Shown here: piece by piece, positions 7,991 to 17,287 of the stretch | Layout of the letters: every line of letters begins with the position of its first letter | How positions within the stretch are numbered: position 1 is the stretch's first letter | Origin: Bacteroidales bacterium | Lineage (GTDB): Bacteria; Bacteroidota; Bacteroidia; Bacteroidales; VadinHA17 | DNA: 64,000 nucleotides | NCBI GenBank assembly: GCA_021371855.1 | Contig: JAJFVL010000052.1 | Span: forward strand, 1-64,000 | Reading direction: 5' to 3' | Made by a program: the position numbers and the translations under genes | The notes under the pieces: model-generated | What the model saw: only the letters and a program-made list of their open reading frames with translations | The model's database searches: none | What the model was told of the DNA's origin: nothing

Positions 7991-8965
7991 CTAAGGTTCT
8001 GTAATAATTACTAGTTTTCCGTCAATGTGATACTTTATAGGTTTGAGTAAATTAATCAGATTTAAAAGCTCAGTCAGAGTTTCTGTTTTAACCTTAAAGG
8101 TAAGCCGGTCACCATCCAGCAACTCTGGCGCAACCTGAATCTCTACACCATACCAGCGCTCAATGTACCTGACAATATCCTCCATTGAATCTTCCTCAAA
8201 TACCATTTCCTGTCTTGTCCATGCTGAAACCAGATTCATATCCGTTACCCCGACATTGAGTTTCATATCTTTCTTATTCAATGTTGCTACCATACCGGGG
8301 GTCAGCTTTACAATTTCCTTTTTGTCACAATCAATTCCGATTTGTCCTTTTAAAAGGCCAACTTCAATTACCTGTTCATCATCATAGTCCTTTACATTAA
8401 AAGTTGTTCCGAAGACCTTAACATCAAGTTCACTTGTGCTTACGATAAATTGTCTTGATAAATCTTTCTGTACTTCAAAGTAAGCTTCTCCTCTTAGTTC
8501 AACGTTTCGATTTTTTTTGTTGAAATTCTGGCTGTATCTGATTTTCGAGTTGCTGTTTAACAATACCACTGAACTATCAGGTAAAATAATGCGTGTTTTC
8601 TGCCCTGCGGGAGAGTAGACTTCAGTGAACTGTACCTGTTGCCAATAGTCGCCAAACTCTTTTCCAGTCCAGACACTCAGAAAAATGACAATGATTGCAG
8701 CAGCAATCTTTGCCATTCTATGATACAGATCATGTTTCTTTTTTTGAGAATGGATGTGTTGCTCTATTTTCTTCCAGGCTTTAGGTCTGTCCGGATAGAA
8801 GCGGTCAGGGAAACTTCCTGTAACTTGCCATATATGTAAGAGGTCTCTGTAGATTTTTTTATTCTCATCGGAATTATCCTTCCATTTCCTTACTTCCTTT
8901 TCATATTCGACACCATTTGATATAATATTCCTGATGATATTATAAAGTGGAACCTGATTTCCCAT
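7991..8965 (-). CDS. FecR-family anti-sigma factor
   Basis: A 324-residue single-pass inner-membrane protein. A cytoplasmic N-terminal ~80 residues (sigma-binding region) is followed by one transmembrane helix around 85-102 (KIAAAIIVIFLSVW). A periplasmic FecR domain covers ~115-210, with SPAGQKTRIILPDSSVVLLNSNS, RNVELRGEAYFEV and FNVKDYDDEQVIEVGLLKGQ. A DUF4974-like C-terminal domain (~250-322) contains EDIVRYIERWYGVEI. In the Fec/PUL mechanism it senses the STN domain of the TonB receptor and releases the ECF sigma factor. It lies between the sigma gene (62-bp gap upstream) and susC, the standard order. Confidence 0.95.
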   Translation of the reverse strand: MGNQVPLYNIIRNIISNGVEYEKEVRKWKDNSDENKKIYRDLLHIWQVTGSFPDRFYPDRPKAWKKIEQHIHSQKKKHDLYHRMAKIAAAIIVIFLSVWTGKEFGDYWQQVQFTEVYSPAGQKTRIILPDSSVVLLNSNSKIRYSQNFNKKNRNVELRGEAYFEVQKDLSRQFIVSTSELDVKVFGTTFNVKDYDDEQVIEVGLLKGQIGIDCDKKEIVKLTPGMVATLNKKDMKLNVGVTDMNLVSAWTRQEMVFEEDSMEDIVRYIERWYGVEIQVAPELLDGDRLTFKVKTETLTELLNLINLLKPIKYHIDGKLVIITEP

Positions 8966-9027
8966 AATGCTTTTGAGTTTCTCTTTGCTGATATAGCACT
9001 TAATTAACCTCTACCCCCCAAGTCAAA

Positions 9028-9624
9028 CTAAAAAAAAATTGCTGATAAGAAAAGAATGAAAATAAGATCGTGGTAAGGTTGTAAAAAATCCTTTAATTTT
9101 TTGATTGCAATAGTCATCTGATTCTCTACGGTTTTAATGGAGATTCCCAATTCATCTGCAATTTCTTTGTTTGTTAACCCTTTTTCCCTGCTTAACCGGA
9201 AAATCGTTTTACATTGAGCCGGCAGCCCTTCAACCGCCTGATAGATTACTTTCATTAATTCTTCAAATTCAATTGACAGGTCTGCATTTTCTTCTGAATT
9301 TGTCTGAGTCCGGATCAAAAGCTCATCGATAATCCGGTTTTTATTTTTAGTGTCACGTAAATGATTCAGACTTTTATTTTTAGAAGCTGTATATAGGTAT
9401 GATTTTATTGAGCAATTTTCAGGAAGGGAATCTCTTTTTTCCCATAAATAAATAAAAATATCTTGAACAACATCCTCTGAAAGTGCTTCATCACGCAAAT
9501 AACTATTTACAAAATTACATAGGTCTTCATAGTATGTGTCAAAAAAATATTTGAAGGCATTTTCATCGCCCTCAATCATTCGTTGTAAAATAAAAAGTTC
9601 TTCGTTTGAGGTTTCACTTTTCAT
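9028..9624 (-). CDS. ECF-type RNA polymerase sigma factor of the PUL
   Basis: A 198-residue sigma-70-family protein of the Bacteroidetes FecI-like group. Sigma region 2 spans ~25-95 (FKYFFDTYYEDLCNFV, VVQDIFIYLWEKRD). Region 4 lies at ~125-180, with the helix-turn-helix LTNKEIADELGISIKTVENQM. The protein ends in an uncharged aromatic/aliphatic tail (LIFILFLSAIFF), a trait often seen in this sigma group that may help hold it at its membrane-bound FecR partner. It is followed by fecR and susC and is likely autoregulated by them. The start is supported by a good promoter 31 nt upstream. Confidence 0.95.
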   Translation of the reverse strand: MKSETSNEELFILQRMIEGDENAFKYFFDTYYEDLCNFVNSYLRDEALSEDVVQDIFIYLWEKRDSLPENCSIKSYLYTASKNKSLNHLRDTKNKNRIIDELLIRTQTNSEENADLSIEFEELMKVIYQAVEGLPAQCKTIFRLSREKGLTNKEIADELGISIKTVENQMTIAIKKLKDFLQPYHDLIFILFLSAIFF

Positions 9625-9654
9625 TTATTCATTTTACTCTATAAGATAAACCGA

Positions 9655-9686
9655 CAAACATAACAAAATTTCATCTGATCCTGCAA
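9655..9686 (-). promoter_or_regulatory. Promoter of the ECF sigma gene
   Basis: On the minus strand TTG (9684-9686) is followed after 21 nt by TATGTTTG (9655-9662), matching the Bacteroidetes -33 TTTG / -7 TAnnTTTG arrangement. The -7 box is 31 nt upstream of the sigma start codon. This implies that sigma/fecR are transcribed by the housekeeping sigma factor, separately from the fucosidases. Confidence 0.5.
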
Positions 9687-9831
9687 TGATTTATATTTGC
9701 GGATTTTTTCTATTACACGATCATATATCTTGTTTTGTGATAGATGAAACAGAGTTGATTTTATCAATAAGGCTACTCAATTCAGAACTATTAAGAAGGC
9801 CGGAAGCTTACCTTTAATTCATTAATGATCT

Positions 9832-11232
9832 CTACTTTGCCCCGTCACTAGTGCTGCTTTTTACTATAGTGTTATCAGACGGTTGGTATTTCACATTTTC
9901 TATTTTCAAAACCACCCGGTTGGGCCATTGGTTATTGGTATATAACCGTTGACCATTAACTGCGCTGATAACCAGACCCAGTTTTGTAGGGGTTACATAA
10001 ACAGATGCATCAAATCCGTTTTTATACTCCACTAATTCACTGGCATAGCCCAGAATACTGACTTTTGTCTGATTATTTCCGGCCAGGGTTTTAAATACAA
10101 AATCTCTCCTTGTACCATATTTCCAGGCTTCACCTGCCGGGACGAATGCGTAGACAGTATTTTTATCTTTTGCCTTTGTAAACCAGATGTCCCCTTCTTT
10201 GATTATTTCCCAGGGACGGATATCGTGTACACTTTCCTGATTTACAAGATTCCACAATGCGACTTCTCTCAGGAGGGATTCCTGCTCAATCTGAATCTCT
10301 CCGTCGGGTTTCGGACCGACATTCATTAAAAGATTTCCACCCTTTGCCCTGATTTCGATGAGCATATCGATGATCTCAGTACCTGTTTTATGCGGGTCGT
10401 TGGTAGGTTTATACTGCCAATCAGTACCCATGGTAAAACATGCTTCCCATGGTCCCGGCATTGGTTTGTTGGGCAGGTTCTGTTCCGGGGTTTCCATCTG
10501 TCCCCGGGTAACAACTACATCAGGCTGCAACTGCCAGGCGTATTCTTTTAAGCCTTCAACAGGACCATCAAAAAACAATATATCAATTTTCCCGTAATTT
10601 GTCAGCAGCTCTTTTATCTGAGCTTTATCAAGTTTCATTAAATCAGGATTATTGACAGGGTAGTGTTGAGGATGTTGTAATCTTCCGACAGGAATATGTT
10701 TTTCATAAAGCAAGTGAAAATCTTCGGGTGAAAAATATATACCTATAGCAATCCCCTGTTTACGAAAAGCATCAAAAATATCTTTGGCCGCATCGCGTTT
10801 GAATGGCGTATTCATGATATTAAACCCGGTGGTTTTAGTATCCCACATACAAAAACCAGAATGGTGTTTAGTAGTAAAAACAACATATTTCATACCGGCA
10901 AGTTTTGCAAGAGTTGCCCATTCATCAGGATCGAATTTCTTTGGATTAAATGTTTCAGGCAATTCAGCGACAAACCGCTGCAAATAATCATCTGAAGCAC
11001 CTGACATTGAATGGCTGATTACTGCTCCTACCTGAGAATCGAAACTCCAGTGAATGAACATACCAAAGCCCAGGTCCATAAACCATTGTTCCCTTTCCGG
11101 TTTATTGGAGGTTTGCTGACCAAAAACAAATCCGGAGGATAATAATCCTGCAAACAGGAAAAGCCTGACCTTCAGGTTTATGTTCTTTTTAATGATCCCT
11201 GAAACAAATTTCTCAAACTTGAATTCTCTCAT
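9832..11232 (-). CDS. GH29 alpha-L-fucosidase (first of two)
   Basis: A 466-residue exported glycoside hydrolase. After a longish N-terminal leader (hydrophobic ~22-38, ending VFGQQ) the GH29 barrel starts with WFMDLGFGMFIHWSFDS, then VVFTTKHHSGFCMW (His123-His124) and IDILFFDGP, whose Asp222 is at the expected nucleophile position. PWEACFTMGTDWQY is at the place where GH29-A enzymes carry conserved active-site residues. A C-terminal beta-sandwich follows. It cleaves terminal alpha-L-fucose from glycans in the periplasm or at the cell surface. Another GH29 gene lies 29 bp upstream on the same strand and the PUL sigma factor downstream. The barrel is somewhat short around residues 170-210 compared with its neighbour, so the specificity is probably different. 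Confidence 0.85.
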   Translation of the reverse strand: MREFKFEKFVSGIIKKNINLKVRLFLFAGLLSSGFVFGQQTSNKPEREQWFMDLGFGMFIHWSFDSQVGAVISHSMSGASDDYLQRFVAELPETFNPKKFDPDEWATLAKLAGMKYVVFTTKHHSGFCMWDTKTTGFNIMNTPFKRDAAKDIFDAFRKQGIAIGIYFSPEDFHLLYEKHIPVGRLQHPQHYPVNNPDLMKLDKAQIKELLTNYGKIDILFFDGPVEGLKEYAWQLQPDVVVTRGQMETPEQNLPNKPMPGPWEACFTMGTDWQYKPTNDPHKTGTEIIDMLIEIRAKGGNLLMNVGPKPDGEIQIEQESLLREVALWNLVNQESVHDIRPWEIIKEGDIWFTKAKDKNTVYAFVPAGEAWKYGTRRDFVFKTLAGNNQTKVSILGYASELVEYKNGFDASVYVTPTKLGLVISAVNGQRLYTNNQWPNRVVLKIENVKYQPSDNTIVKSSTSDGAK

Positions 11233-11261
11233 TTCATTCTCATTTTTTATGATCGGAATTA

Positions 11262-12668
11262 TTATTCTTTTAAACTATTCTTCACCTCAAACACCCATGC
11301 ATACTGGCAGGGAATGTTTGCAGGAGTGATCACCGGTGGCGTAATGGCTATTTTATTTCCTGATGCAGAATATTTCACTTTGCCATTGTAACCCAGCATT
11401 GAAACTGATTCCGGTTTACTGATACCTTCAACTACAATTGGCTTGTTCTGCCATTTGGTGACAATAACATACAAATCGTTACCTTTTTTTGTGAAATATG
11501 TGGTTGTTTCGGAAGTTACTGCCGGAGCCTTATCCCATTTACGGGTTTCGTAGATTGCCTCTCCATTAACTTTCAGCCATGAGCCCATATCTGAAAGACG
11601 CTGTTGCATGATTACAGGAATACGGCCATCGGCAGTTGGTCCTATATTCAATAAGAGGTTTCCACCGCGTGCAACTTTATTAATCAGTATATGTACCAAT
11701 TCTTCAGAGGTAGAATAATCTTCTAATACTTCATTGCGGTTGTACCCAAATGATCCTGCAATACCACGGCACTCTTCCCATGGATGATCGAATTTTACCC
11801 CATTTGCGTTGCCTTCGTGAACAAGATCGTATTCAGTGGTATAAAATCCACCATGCTTACTGCGGGTTTCTTTTCCCCAGCGGTCGTTTACCACTACCGT
11901 ATTTTTCACAGCCGACTCATTATAAAGCCATGCAAGAAATTGTGTGCTTTTCCATGCTTCGCTGGGATGGTCCCATTCGCCATCGGTCCATACGATATCA
12001 GGCTGATATCTTGTAACCAGATCTTTCATTTGCGGGATCATGTGTTCATCCACGTATTTTTCAAGATTCTCCTTATATAAGGGATTAAACCATTCGTAAA
12101 GTGAATAGTAAAATCCCATGTGTAATCCTATTGACTTGACTGCATTGGTGAGATCACCGCATAAATCGCGATGCGGACCAACATCCATTGAGTTCCAGTT
12201 CCAGCTTTGTTCACTTGGCCATAAAGCGAATCCTTCATGATGTTTGGAGGTAAGTACGACATATTTTGCACCAGCTTCTTTGAAACGTTCTGCCCATTCG
12301 TCGGGCTGGAACATTTCTGTTTTAAATTCGTTTGCAAAATCCTGATACTTAAAATTATCACCATACATTCGTTTATGGTAATCTATGAAATATTTTTGGG
12401 TGGGAGAAGGTTTTACCCAACGACTCCAGTACCACTCGGCATAGCGTTCGTAGATACTGACATTATCGCGAATTGTCGGACTGTAAGCAGGGACAGAATA
12501 CAATCCCCAATGAATAAAAATGCCAAACTTGGCATCCTCGAACCATGTAGGAACAGGGCGGCTGTCGATGGATTCCCATGTGGGCTGAAAAGTTTTCTGA
12601 GAGTAACTCTTAACTGTACCAAACAGAAACAATGTTAAAAACAGAAATGTCGAAGATTTCATATACAT
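11262..12668 (-). CDS. GH29 alpha-L-fucosidase (second of two)
   Basis: A 468-residue secreted enzyme with signal peptide (MKSSTFLFLTLFLFGTVKSYSQ, starting at Met1 or Met3). GH29 hallmarks are WFEDAKFGIFIHWGLYSVP, YVVLTSKHHEGFALW (His143-His144), HMGFYYSLYEW and PDIVWTDGEWDHP, with Asp229 as the predicted nucleophile. HPWEECRGIAGSFGYNR and LLLNIGPTADGRIP follow. This is a textbook GH29 layout, closer to the broad-specificity GH29-A group than its neighbour. It removes alpha-L-fucose from oligo- or polysaccharides. It is co-directional with the other fucosidase (29-bp gap), so the two are almost certainly one transcript and may act on different fucose linkages. Confidence 0.93.
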   Translation of the reverse strand: MYMKSSTFLFLTLFLFGTVKSYSQKTFQPTWESIDSRPVPTWFEDAKFGIFIHWGLYSVPAYSPTIRDNVSIYERYAEWYWSRWVKPSPTQKYFIDYHKRMYGDNFKYQDFANEFKTEMFQPDEWAERFKEAGAKYVVLTSKHHEGFALWPSEQSWNWNSMDVGPHRDLCGDLTNAVKSIGLHMGFYYSLYEWFNPLYKENLEKYVDEHMIPQMKDLVTRYQPDIVWTDGEWDHPSEAWKSTQFLAWLYNESAVKNTVVVNDRWGKETRSKHGGFYTTEYDLVHEGNANGVKFDHPWEECRGIAGSFGYNRNEVLEDYSTSEELVHILINKVARGGNLLLNIGPTADGRIPVIMQQRLSDMGSWLKVNGEAIYETRKWDKAPAVTSETTTYFTKKGNDLYVIVTKWQNKPIVVEGISKPESVSMLGYNGKVKYSASGNKIAITPPVITPANIPCQYAWVFEVKNSLKE

Positions 12669-12796
12669 TTGTATTACAGTTATTTAGATAGTTTTAATGG
12701 TTCTGTTTAAATATTATTAATAATTCGCTATATGATAGCTTTAGATGAGATAAGCATCGATTGGCATGAGCCAACCTTTATTCGCGAAACAGATAA

Positions 12797-15754
12797 TTAT
12801 TTAATAATTGAATCATATACTGATTGAAGTATCTCCGGCCTGATATTCAGATCAGATACTTTGCTGTTGTTCCTTGTGGGATAAACCCTGTTGCAGAAGA
12901 AAACATAAGAGATATCATTGACCGGATCAATCCAGACATAGGTACCTGTATATCCTGAATGGCCAAAACTTTCAGGTGATACGCTTCTGGTAGGATAGGT
13001 ATCTTTTTGTGCCAATTCAGAGTTATTAAGAAGAGGTTTGTCAAATCCCAGACCTCTGCGGTTATTATTCTCAGGATACTGGACTCTGGTATAATCTTGC
13101 ATGACATCTCTGCCGATAAGCTGTTCTCCGCCATATTCCCCCATTCTGCGATAGAGTTCCATAAGCTTCATAAGATCATTTGCGGTTGCAAACAGACCGG
13201 CATGACCGGATATTCCGCCCAACATTGCAGCTGTTTCGTCATGAACGGTACCGCGTAATTGCTGTTTACGGAAAAGAGAATCATATTCTGTCGGTATGAT
13301 CCTGCTTAAAGGATATTTCTTATATGGGTTGAAAGTCAAATCGTAAGCACCTATTTTTTTGTATATTTTATCAGTTACATATTCATTCCACTTTTGCCCT
13401 GTTGTCCTTTCAACTATTTCAGGTGTGATAATAAATGTAAGGTCAGAGTAGACATACTTTTTTTCACCAAGAGGACTCTTTTTTATTTCAGAAAACATCT
13501 TCTTTCTGAAGTTCTTATTGATGTATAAATTCTGAGCAACTTCCAAAGGATATTTTTTGGAATATTCTGATCTGAAAATATTCCGTTTGTATTTGCCATT
13601 CTCTTTAAGAGTCTCTTTCCAGAATGGGATAAAGGGAGTTAATCCTGCCTGATGTGTAAGTATATCCCTCATCAAAAGATTCTCCTTGTTGGATTTTTTA
13701 TAGTAAGGAAGATAATCTCCCAGTTTTGCATCGGGGGAGAATTTTCCCTCTGTATCAAGAAGCATTAATCCGGGCAGACCAGCAGATATTTTTGTAACTG
13801 AAGCAAGGTCAAAAAGGTCATCATCCTTAACTGGTGTCCTGTTGTCGTAAGTCTGATAGCCATATGTCTTATGGAAAACAACTATCCCTTTTCTTGCAAT
13901 CATAACTTCACAACCGGGAAAAGCTTTTTCTTTTAATCCGAGACTAACCAGAGAGTCAACTTTCCTTTCAAGAATTTCAGATGACAGACCTGCACTTTCA
14001 GGCACTCCATATTGAAGCCTGAGATTCCCGGGAGTGGAAATTCCAAAACCCGATGTCCATTTTTCATTTATTGTAACAGGAAGAATGCCCCGGGCGCCTA
14101 TTCCTCCGAAAATAAGCTGGGCCGACAGATCTTCCGTATAATCATTTTCCTGGTAGGCAAGAACCAGCCCGTCGGCATTCCTGAGTGGTTGTATCCTATC
14201 GACTGAATATGGGTTGCCAAACCATGTTATGATTGTCTTATTGTTTTTAACCAGTTTTTCAATGAAATCACTTGTCCCTTGTACTATGCCAAATCCTTCA
14301 TTTGGTCGCTGGTTCATTCCAAAAACACCAGCAAGGACGATATCATAACCTGAGAGTTTCTTCAGCAGGTCAGTACTTGTTTCCGGAGCTGATGGATCAT
14401 AGAAGAAATGATCGGCAGGAAAATAATCTGCAATTCTTTGTTGAAATAATGATATCTGGTTCTTATTGATTGCCAGTGTGGCAATCCTGATGCTCTGAAG
14501 GTTTTTAACAGGAATAATATTCTGATTGTTCTTCAGAACAGTTAATGCATCGGCATATAGATCGCGTATTAATGCCTTGGATGTCATCGGAGACAAATCC
14601 TTCCCGATGTTTTCCTTGTTGACTGGCTGAAGATTATTCAGACCAGCCCAATACTTCATTGCCAGACTTTTTCTGCACTTAAAAGCTATGTCTTCTTTGG
14701 TTAATTTTTTCGATGCGATGTAGTTTTTTGTTTCTCTTATGGTAGCTTCGACATCTGTAACAAATTCAATTACATCGTTACCAGCTGCAAGCGCTTTTGC
14801 TTCAGCTTCTCCGGGTTTGAAGTACTTTGTTATTCCTTTCATGTTCATAGCATCGGTGATTACCAGTCCTTTGAATCCCATCTGATTTTTAAGAAGATCA
14901 GTAATAATAATGGGAGAGAGGGTAGCTGCAACGCCTTTTGCTGTGTCGAGTGCTGGCAGGCTGAGATGGGCAGTCATGATGCATCCTATTCCTTCCCCAA
15001 TAAGTTTATTAAACGGGTAGAGTTCAATGCTGTCGAGCCTGGCCTTTTGATGTGATATCAATGGAAGATCAAGGTGTGAATCAACATTTGTGTCACCATG
15101 ACCAGGGAAATGTTTTGCGGTTCCCATAACACCATTATCCTGCATACCCTTCATATACATAATGGTTTTCAATGCAACATTATCTCTGTTCTCTCCAAAT
15201 GAACGGTAATTAATAATAGGATTCTGGGCATTATTATTAATGTCGGCAACAGGTGCAAGATTTACCTGAATGCCCTCACGTTTGAACTGAGAAGCAATTG
15301 CTTCCCCCATTTTGTATATAAGGGAATCATTTTTTATTGCACCCAGTGTCATCTGGAAAGGGAATTTTTCTACATTGCTGAGTCTCATCCCGAGTCCCCA
15401 TTCTGCATCAATTGAAATAATTAATGGGACCCTGGAGATTTTTTGGTAATAGTTAGTCAATTCGACCTGTTTTTCAGGAGTTCCCTGAAAGTAAACTATG
15501 CCTCCTATTCCATATTTCTTTATTAACTCACTCATTTCAACCTCATGAGAGACATCCCGGTTGGAATAGCCCGCTATCCATATACATTGTGCGATCTGTT
15601 GATCAATCGAAAGAGTTTTAAGTACGGAATCAACCCATGGATGATTCATGTATTTCAGGAAAGGAGGATCTGCCCGCTGAGCCGAAATTTTATTTAATGA
15701 TAAAAACGTCAGTGATAGAATAAATAATACTTTTATTGACTTTAATAATTTCAT
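12797..15754 (-). CDS. GH3 (NagZ-like) glycosidase fused to a serine-hydrolase/beta-lactamase domain
   Basis: A 985-residue exported two-enzyme protein with signal peptide (to ~SAQ26). Residues ~35-370 form a GH3 barrel of the beta-N-acetylglucosaminidase type: GTAKHFPGHGDTNVDSHLDLP carries the His/Asp dyad (His227) of NagZ enzymes, and GLVITDAMNMKG carries the nucleophile Asp301. A GH3 C-terminal alpha/beta domain spans ~390-570. Residues ~580-985 form a class-C beta-lactamase/transpeptidase-like domain with the SxxK motif SVTK (Ser652, Lys655), a YSD tyrosine motif and a GHAGLFA segment. The architecture is known in Bacteroidetes and suggests that GlcNAc removal and peptide (or ester) cleavage act on the same cell-wall fragments. 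It is the first gene of the minus run and is divergent from the NagX-like gene. Confidence 0.92.
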   Translation of the reverse strand: MKLLKSIKVLFILSLTFLSLNKISAQRADPPFLKYMNHPWVDSVLKTLSIDQQIAQCIWIAGYSNRDVSHEVEMSELIKKYGIGGIVYFQGTPEKQVELTNYYQKISRVPLIISIDAEWGLGMRLSNVEKFPFQMTLGAIKNDSLIYKMGEAIASQFKREGIQVNLAPVADINNNAQNPIINYRSFGENRDNVALKTIMYMKGMQDNGVMGTAKHFPGHGDTNVDSHLDLPLISHQKARLDSIELYPFNKLIGEGIGCIMTAHLSLPALDTAKGVAATLSPIIITDLLKNQMGFKGLVITDAMNMKGITKYFKPGEAEAKALAAGNDVIEFVTDVEATIRETKNYIASKKLTKEDIAFKCRKSLAMKYWAGLNNLQPVNKENIGKDLSPMTSKALIRDLYADALTVLKNNQNIIPVKNLQSIRIATLAINKNQISLFQQRIADYFPADHFFYDPSAPETSTDLLKKLSGYDIVLAGVFGMNQRPNEGFGIVQGTSDFIEKLVKNNKTIITWFGNPYSVDRIQPLRNADGLVLAYQENDYTEDLSAQLIFGGIGARGILPVTINEKWTSGFGISTPGNLRLQYGVPESAGLSSEILERKVDSLVSLGLKEKAFPGCEVMIARKGIVVFHKTYGYQTYDNRTPVKDDDLFDLASVTKISAGLPGLMLLDTEGKFSPDAKLGDYLPYYKKSNKENLLMRDILTHQAGLTPFIPFWKETLKENGKYKRNIFRSEYSKKYPLEVAQNLYINKNFRKKMFSEIKKSPLGEKKYVYSDLTFIITPEIVERTTGQKWNEYVTDKIYKKIGAYDLTFNPYKKYPLSRIIPTEYDSLFRKQQLRGTVHDETAAMLGGISGHAGLFATANDLMKLMELYRRMGEYGGEQLIGRDVMQDYTRVQYPENNNRRGLGFDKPLLNNSELAQKDTYPTRSVSPESFGHSGYTGTYVWIDPVNDISYVFFCNRVYPTRNNSKVSDLNIRPEILQSVYDSIIK

Positions 15755-15808
15755 TATCGTGTATAATTAGGTTCGGTTTGTTGAAAAAATTGTAATATCA
15801 AATCGTCT

Positions 15809-15816
15809 CAAAAGTA
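15809..15816 (-). promoter_or_regulatory. Candidate -7 box of the GH3/serine-hydrolase gene
   Basis: TACTTTTG on the minus strand matches TAnnTTTG and lies 55 nt upstream of the GH3 fusion start. A TTTTTG lies ~24 nt further upstream, slightly beyond the usual spacing. Confidence 0.4.
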
Positions 15817-15961
15817 ATATATTTTAATAAAACCATATTCCAAAAATCTTTCTGAATGAACGGATAAAGTGGTTCACTAAGTGAAAATCTGACTGATCTC
15901 CTAAAAACAGTAAAAACCGGCTTAAATTATTATTTTTACATCATATTATTTTGGTTCTTTT

Positions 15962-17074
15962 ATGGCAAAAAGCACAGGCAGATTAGTATCCCTGGATATA
16001 TTCAGGGGATTGACAATTACATTTATGATTATTGTAAATAATCCGGGGAGCTGGCAATTTGTATATTCTCCTTTGAGGCATGCATCATGGCATGGATGCA
16101 CTCCGACAGATCTTGTCTTTCCGTTTTTTCTTTTCATAGTGGGAATGTCGACTTTTTATTCACTGAAAAAATATGGAAACGAGATCAACCTAAGTTCAAT
16201 TTTCAGGATTATCAGACGTGTTGTGGCTATCTTTGCTATCGGGTTGTTCCTTAATATCTTTCCTTACTTTGGCCGGGATTATTCGACACTCAGAATAATG
16301 GGTGTACTTCAGCGTATTGCACTTGCATATGGGATTGGTGCCATCATCTGTCTGGCAGTCCGGCGCGAATACCTTTGGATAGTTGTTGCATCTATCCTGC
16401 TCATTTATTGGGGAATATTAGCTTTTTTCGGGGGTGCTGATCCTTACAGTCTCGAAGGTAACTTTGCACTTACCGCTGATACGGCTTTACTTGGTAAAAG
16501 CCATCTTTACAAAGGATTTGGTATTCCATTTGATCCCGAGGGATTATTAAGTACCATACCGGCAGTCTGTACCGTTATCATTGGATACTTTACTGGAGAG
16601 ACAGTCAGTAAAAATTCAGCCTCCGGAAAAACAGTTATTATACTCATATTATATGGTGCAGCAGCTGTTGGACTGGGATATTTATGGAACATTTTATTCC
16701 CTATTAATAAAGCTTTATGGACAAGTTCCTATGTTCTTTATACATCAGGTATTGCAATGGGAGTACTTGCAATTATATACCTTATAGCCGATGTGCTGAA
16801 ATTTCAGAAGTGGGCAACTTTCTTTATTATTTTTGGAATGAATGCACTATTTTGCTTTTTCATTTCCGGGATATGGACAAAAATGATGCTGTACATTATT
16901 AAAATACCATCAGGAGCAGAAAAAGTCAATCTTTACAATTGGTTTTATAATAATGTGTGTGTGCCGGTTGCAGGCAATCTTAATGGAAGCCTGATGTTTG
17001 CAGTTATACAGGTTTTACTGATCTGGAGTTTAGCGTTGATTCTCTATAGAAAGAAGATCCTGATAAAGCTGTAA
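15962..17074 (+). CDS. NagX/MurT-like multi-pass membrane protein (DUF5009/COG4299)
   Basis: A 370-residue polytopic inner-membrane protein with about ten hydrophobic segments. The N-terminal motif RLVSLDIFRGLTI, then HASWHGCTPTDLVFPFFLFIVG, is diagnostic of the COG4299/DUF5009 family related to heparan-alpha-glucosaminide N-acetyltransferase. Bacterial members include NagX of GlcNAc catabolic regulons and the MurNAc transporter described in Tannerella. The role here is therefore inferred to be uptake or acetyl transfer of amino sugars. It is divergent from the NagZ-like GH3 fusion and precedes the amgK/murU-like genes, which supports amino-sugar salvage. Its last codons and stop lie inside a 9-bp repeat array. 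It could instead be a genuine acetyltransferase. Confidence 0.8.
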   Translation: MAKSTGRLVSLDIFRGLTITFMIIVNNPGSWQFVYSPLRHASWHGCTPTDLVFPFFLFIVGMSTFYSLKKYGNEINLSSIFRIIRRVVAIFAIGLFLNIFPYFGRDYSTLRIMGVLQRIALAYGIGAIICLAVRREYLWIVVASILLIYWGILAFFGGADPYSLEGNFALTADTALLGKSHLYKGFGIPFDPEGLLSTIPAVCTVIIGYFTGETVSKNSASGKTVIILILYGAAAVGLGYLWNILFPINKALWTSSYVLYTSGIAMGVLAIIYLIADVLKFQKWATFFIIFGMNALFCFFISGIWTKMMLYIIKIPSGAEKVNLYNWFYNNVCVPVAGNLNGSLMFAVIQVLLIWSLALILYRKKILIKL

Positions 17075-17211
17075 AGGCGGCAGAGGCTGTAAAAGCTGTA
17101 GAAGTTAAAGATTGGATAAAAAAATGGAAATTAAGCCTTTAAAGCCTTTAAAGCCTCTAAAGCCTCTAAAGCCTCTAAAGCCTCTAAAGCCTCTAAAGCC
17201 TCTAAAGCTTA
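17065..17211. repeat. Inverted pair of 9-bp tandem arrays (GAGGCTGTA / TAAAGCCTC)
   Basis: The left arm (17065-17109) is five degenerate 9-mers: AAAGCTGTA, AAGGCGGCA, GAGGCTGTA, AAAGCTGTA and GAAGTTAAA. After an AT-rich spacer the right arm (17131-17211) has nine near-perfect 9-mers, six of them exactly TAAAGCCTC. The reverse complement of TAAAGCCTC is GAGGCTTTA, so the arms are inverted relatives. The first left unit overlaps the stop codon of the NagX-like gene. The right array is homogeneous enough to vary by slippage. Confidence 0.85.
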
Positions 17212-17287
17212 TAATAAGGGAGCAGAGATAACGAAATAGTATAAACTTATTAAGCAGGTACAAAACTTATAACATAATTAATAGTAA

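Noticed and set aside
12237..12638. A 133-residue plus-strand frame
   Set aside because: Antisense of the second fucosidase, whose catalytic motifs occupy the same bases.
17131..17211. Possible CRISPR array
   Set aside because: The units are 9 bp in direct contact with no spacers of 25-40 bp, and no cas gene is present.
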